Source of the DNA: Chloroflexota bacterium
GTDB taxonomy: Bacteria > Chloroflexota > Anaerolineae > Anaerolineales > UBA4823
DNA: 6,710 nucleotides
Assembly (NCBI GenBank): GCA_030613705.1
Contig: JAUWLJ010000115.1
Span: forward strand, 1 to 6,710
Reading direction: 5' to 3'
Shown: one piece after another, positions 5,457-6,710 of the stretch
Numbering within the stretch: the stretch's first letter is position 1
How the letters are laid out: the number at the start of each line of letters is the position of its first letter
Made by a program: the position numbers and the translations under genes
Notes under the pieces: generated by a model
Databases searched by the model: none
The model's input: the letters and a program-made list of their open reading frames with translations, nothing else
Told to the model about the DNA's origin: nothing

Positions 5457-6710
5457 TTGTTAACCTCACAGCGTTGGTGGAGAGGTTTTCCATTTATACT
5501 GGCACTGATCTCGCTGATCTTTCTCGGATGGAGCGCCTATGCGGTGCTTACTTATCCGCAAGATGGCATTCTTAGTTTAAGTACAACCGGTTTAATCAGG
5601 GAGTTAGATTCATTTGGCAGGGAAATCAATCAGCTAAATGTGGGGGATATTATTAATTCGATTGATGGTGTTCCATATCGTGATGCAGTGTTTTTTTATA
5701 TGGATAAGCAAGCGGGAGATACCGCTGAATTTATCATCACTCGTGATAATAAATTAGTCCCTTTGACTATCCTCCTGACCGAGCCGCGGATTGAATTAAT
5801 CCTCTCCGTCGCAGTGGTTTTAATTCTTGCGCTTGTGTTCTGGGGGATGGGGGTTGGTGTACTAGCTTTTAAGCCCGGTGATATCACCTCAAACCTGTTC
5901 TTCATGTTCACCCAGGTGAGTTCATTATTATTGGCGTCTGGAATGAGTTCCTCCGCCGGTCCTGGCTGGACTTCTAACCTGTTTAATTTTCTGCTGTGGT
6001 TGGTTGGTCCGGTAACCGTGCACTTGCACTATTATTTTCCCCAGCCAGTTCGATTTCGCAGACGGAGTACAATTCTTGGTGGGTTGTATGCGATCTCCCT
6101 CGTTGGGGGTTCGCCATATCTAATCCTGGGAGCACAGACAGTTTGGTCCTTCCGTTGGTATTCACAGCTTTATGCTACGGGATTGGTCTTCCTGACGATA
6201 AATATGGGACTCGTGATTGGTTTATTAATTCATGACTACCGAAATGCAATCTCACCAGGTGTGCGCAGCAAGATCAGGATCGTGGTTCTTGGTGGGGTGA
6301 TCAGTCTGGCGCCCATAATTACACTAACTCTCTTACCAGAAGCATTATTCTCGCAACCGATTATTTCGTATAATGTCGCATTCTTATTCCTTGGGTTATT
6401 CCCTCTTACCTACGGCTATGCCATCGTTCGTCACCGCTTGATCGAGATTGACCGGCATGTGAACCGGGGTGCGATCTTCATTCTTGTATTCTCGGTATTG
6501 GGCGGTGTGTATGCGGTATTGTATGCGATCCTCAACCTGATCCAACTCGATTTTGTTTCAGATGCATTAATTAATACGATCTTAGTGCTGGTATTTGCCA
6601 GTGTATTTCCTATTTTATATCGCAGAATACAAAGGTTGGTGGACACAGCATTTTACGGCAGCTGGTATGACTACCGTTCTGCAGTAACACAGATAACTCG
6701 CTCGTTGGAG
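5457..6710 (+). CDS. ComP-like membrane sensor (probable histidine kinase), N-terminal part, truncated by the window end
   Basis: The open frame runs to the right edge with no stop (418 codons visible). TTG 5457 has GGAGGG (5441-5446) ten bases upstream; GTG 5448 and GTG 5439 are in-frame alternatives but sit too close to or before that SD, and a TGA at 5436 closes the frame. Numbering from TTG, a membrane helix (about 11-31) is followed by an extracytoplasmic PDZ-like segment (about 48-110) with INQLNVGDIINSIDG (57-71). About nine more hydrophobic helices follow between 113 and 388, then a juxtamembrane RIQRLVDTAFYGSWYDYR (390-407). This order, a membrane helix, a PDZ-like loop, a multi-pass region and a linker, matches B. 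subtilis ComP and related kinases. The dimerisation His and ATPase domains lie beyond the window, so kinase activity is inferred from the N-terminal architecture. It probably senses a signal in the membrane or outside, plausibly the peptide encoded upstream. Confidence 0.8.
   Translation, partial: MLTSQRWWRGFPFILALISLIFLGWSAYAVLTYPQDGILSLSTTGLIRELDSFGREINQLNVGDIINSIDGVPYRDAVFFYMDKQAGDTAEFIITRDNKLVPLTILLTEPRIELILSVAVVLILALVFWGMGVGVLAFKPGDITSNLFFMFTQVSSLLLASGMSSSAGPGWTSNLFNFLLWLVGPVTVHLHYYFPQPVRFRRRSTILGGLYAISLVGGSPYLILGAQTVWSFRWYSQLYATGLVFLTINMGLVIGLLIHDYRNAISPGVRSKIRIVVLGGVISLAPIITLTLLPEALFSQPIISYNVAFLFLGLFPLTYGYAIVRHRLIEIDRHVNRGAIFILVFSVLGGVYAVLYAILNLIQLDFVSDALINTILVLVFASVFPILYRRIQRLVDTAFYGSWYDYRSAVTQITRSLE

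Noticed and set aside
5696..6646. Short minus-strand and out-of-frame plus-strand reading frames inside the receptor gene
   Set aside because: The plus-strand frame from 5457 is open throughout, with membrane helices and PDZ-like sequence; the others are shadows of it.

Overview
The window suggests a mid-G+C, probably anaerobic bacterium. The style of the ferredoxin-dependent 2-oxoacid oxidoreductase, the class III sirtuin and the membrane kinase would fit Chloroflexota (Anaerolineae-like). That taxonomic guess rests on protein character only and is an inference.

Layout. (1) Positions 1-1815, plus strand: the C-terminal part of a 2-oxoacid:ferredoxin oxidoreductase alpha subunit (korA-like) followed by the complete beta subunit (korB-like), joined by a TAATG stop/start overlap. 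(2) Positions 1919-3605, minus strand, convergent with korB: a two-gene unit reading metallo-beta-lactamase-fold hydrolase, then class III sirtuin deacylase, 13 bases apart. A plausible extended -10 promoter lies near 3675-3704. (3) Positions 3606-3951: a divergent intergenic region carrying a second, rightward promoter (TTGACA/TATAAT) and a leader of about 200 bases. (4) Positions 3952-6710, plus strand: a 69-residue peptide ending in FYGGWR, a polyprenyl-diphosphate-synthase-fold protein, and, after a 319-base gap with its own promoter candidate, a polytopic membrane protein with an extracytoplasmic PDZ-like loop that runs off the right edge.

The third block is the most interesting part. 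It holds the same three kinds of component as the Bacillus ComX-ComQ-ComP quorum-sensing system: a small precursor with a single Trp near its C-terminus, an isoprenyl-transferase-like enzyme, and a ComP-like multi-pass receptor kinase. The gene order differs (peptide, enzyme, receptor). Inferred scheme: the enzyme attaches an isoprenyl group to Trp68 of the peptide, the C-terminal fragment is released, and the membrane kinase senses it and presumably signals to a response regulator encoded beyond the window. The individual folds are well supported by visible motifs. The assignment to a prenyl-peptide signalling system is an inference from their combination and adjacency.
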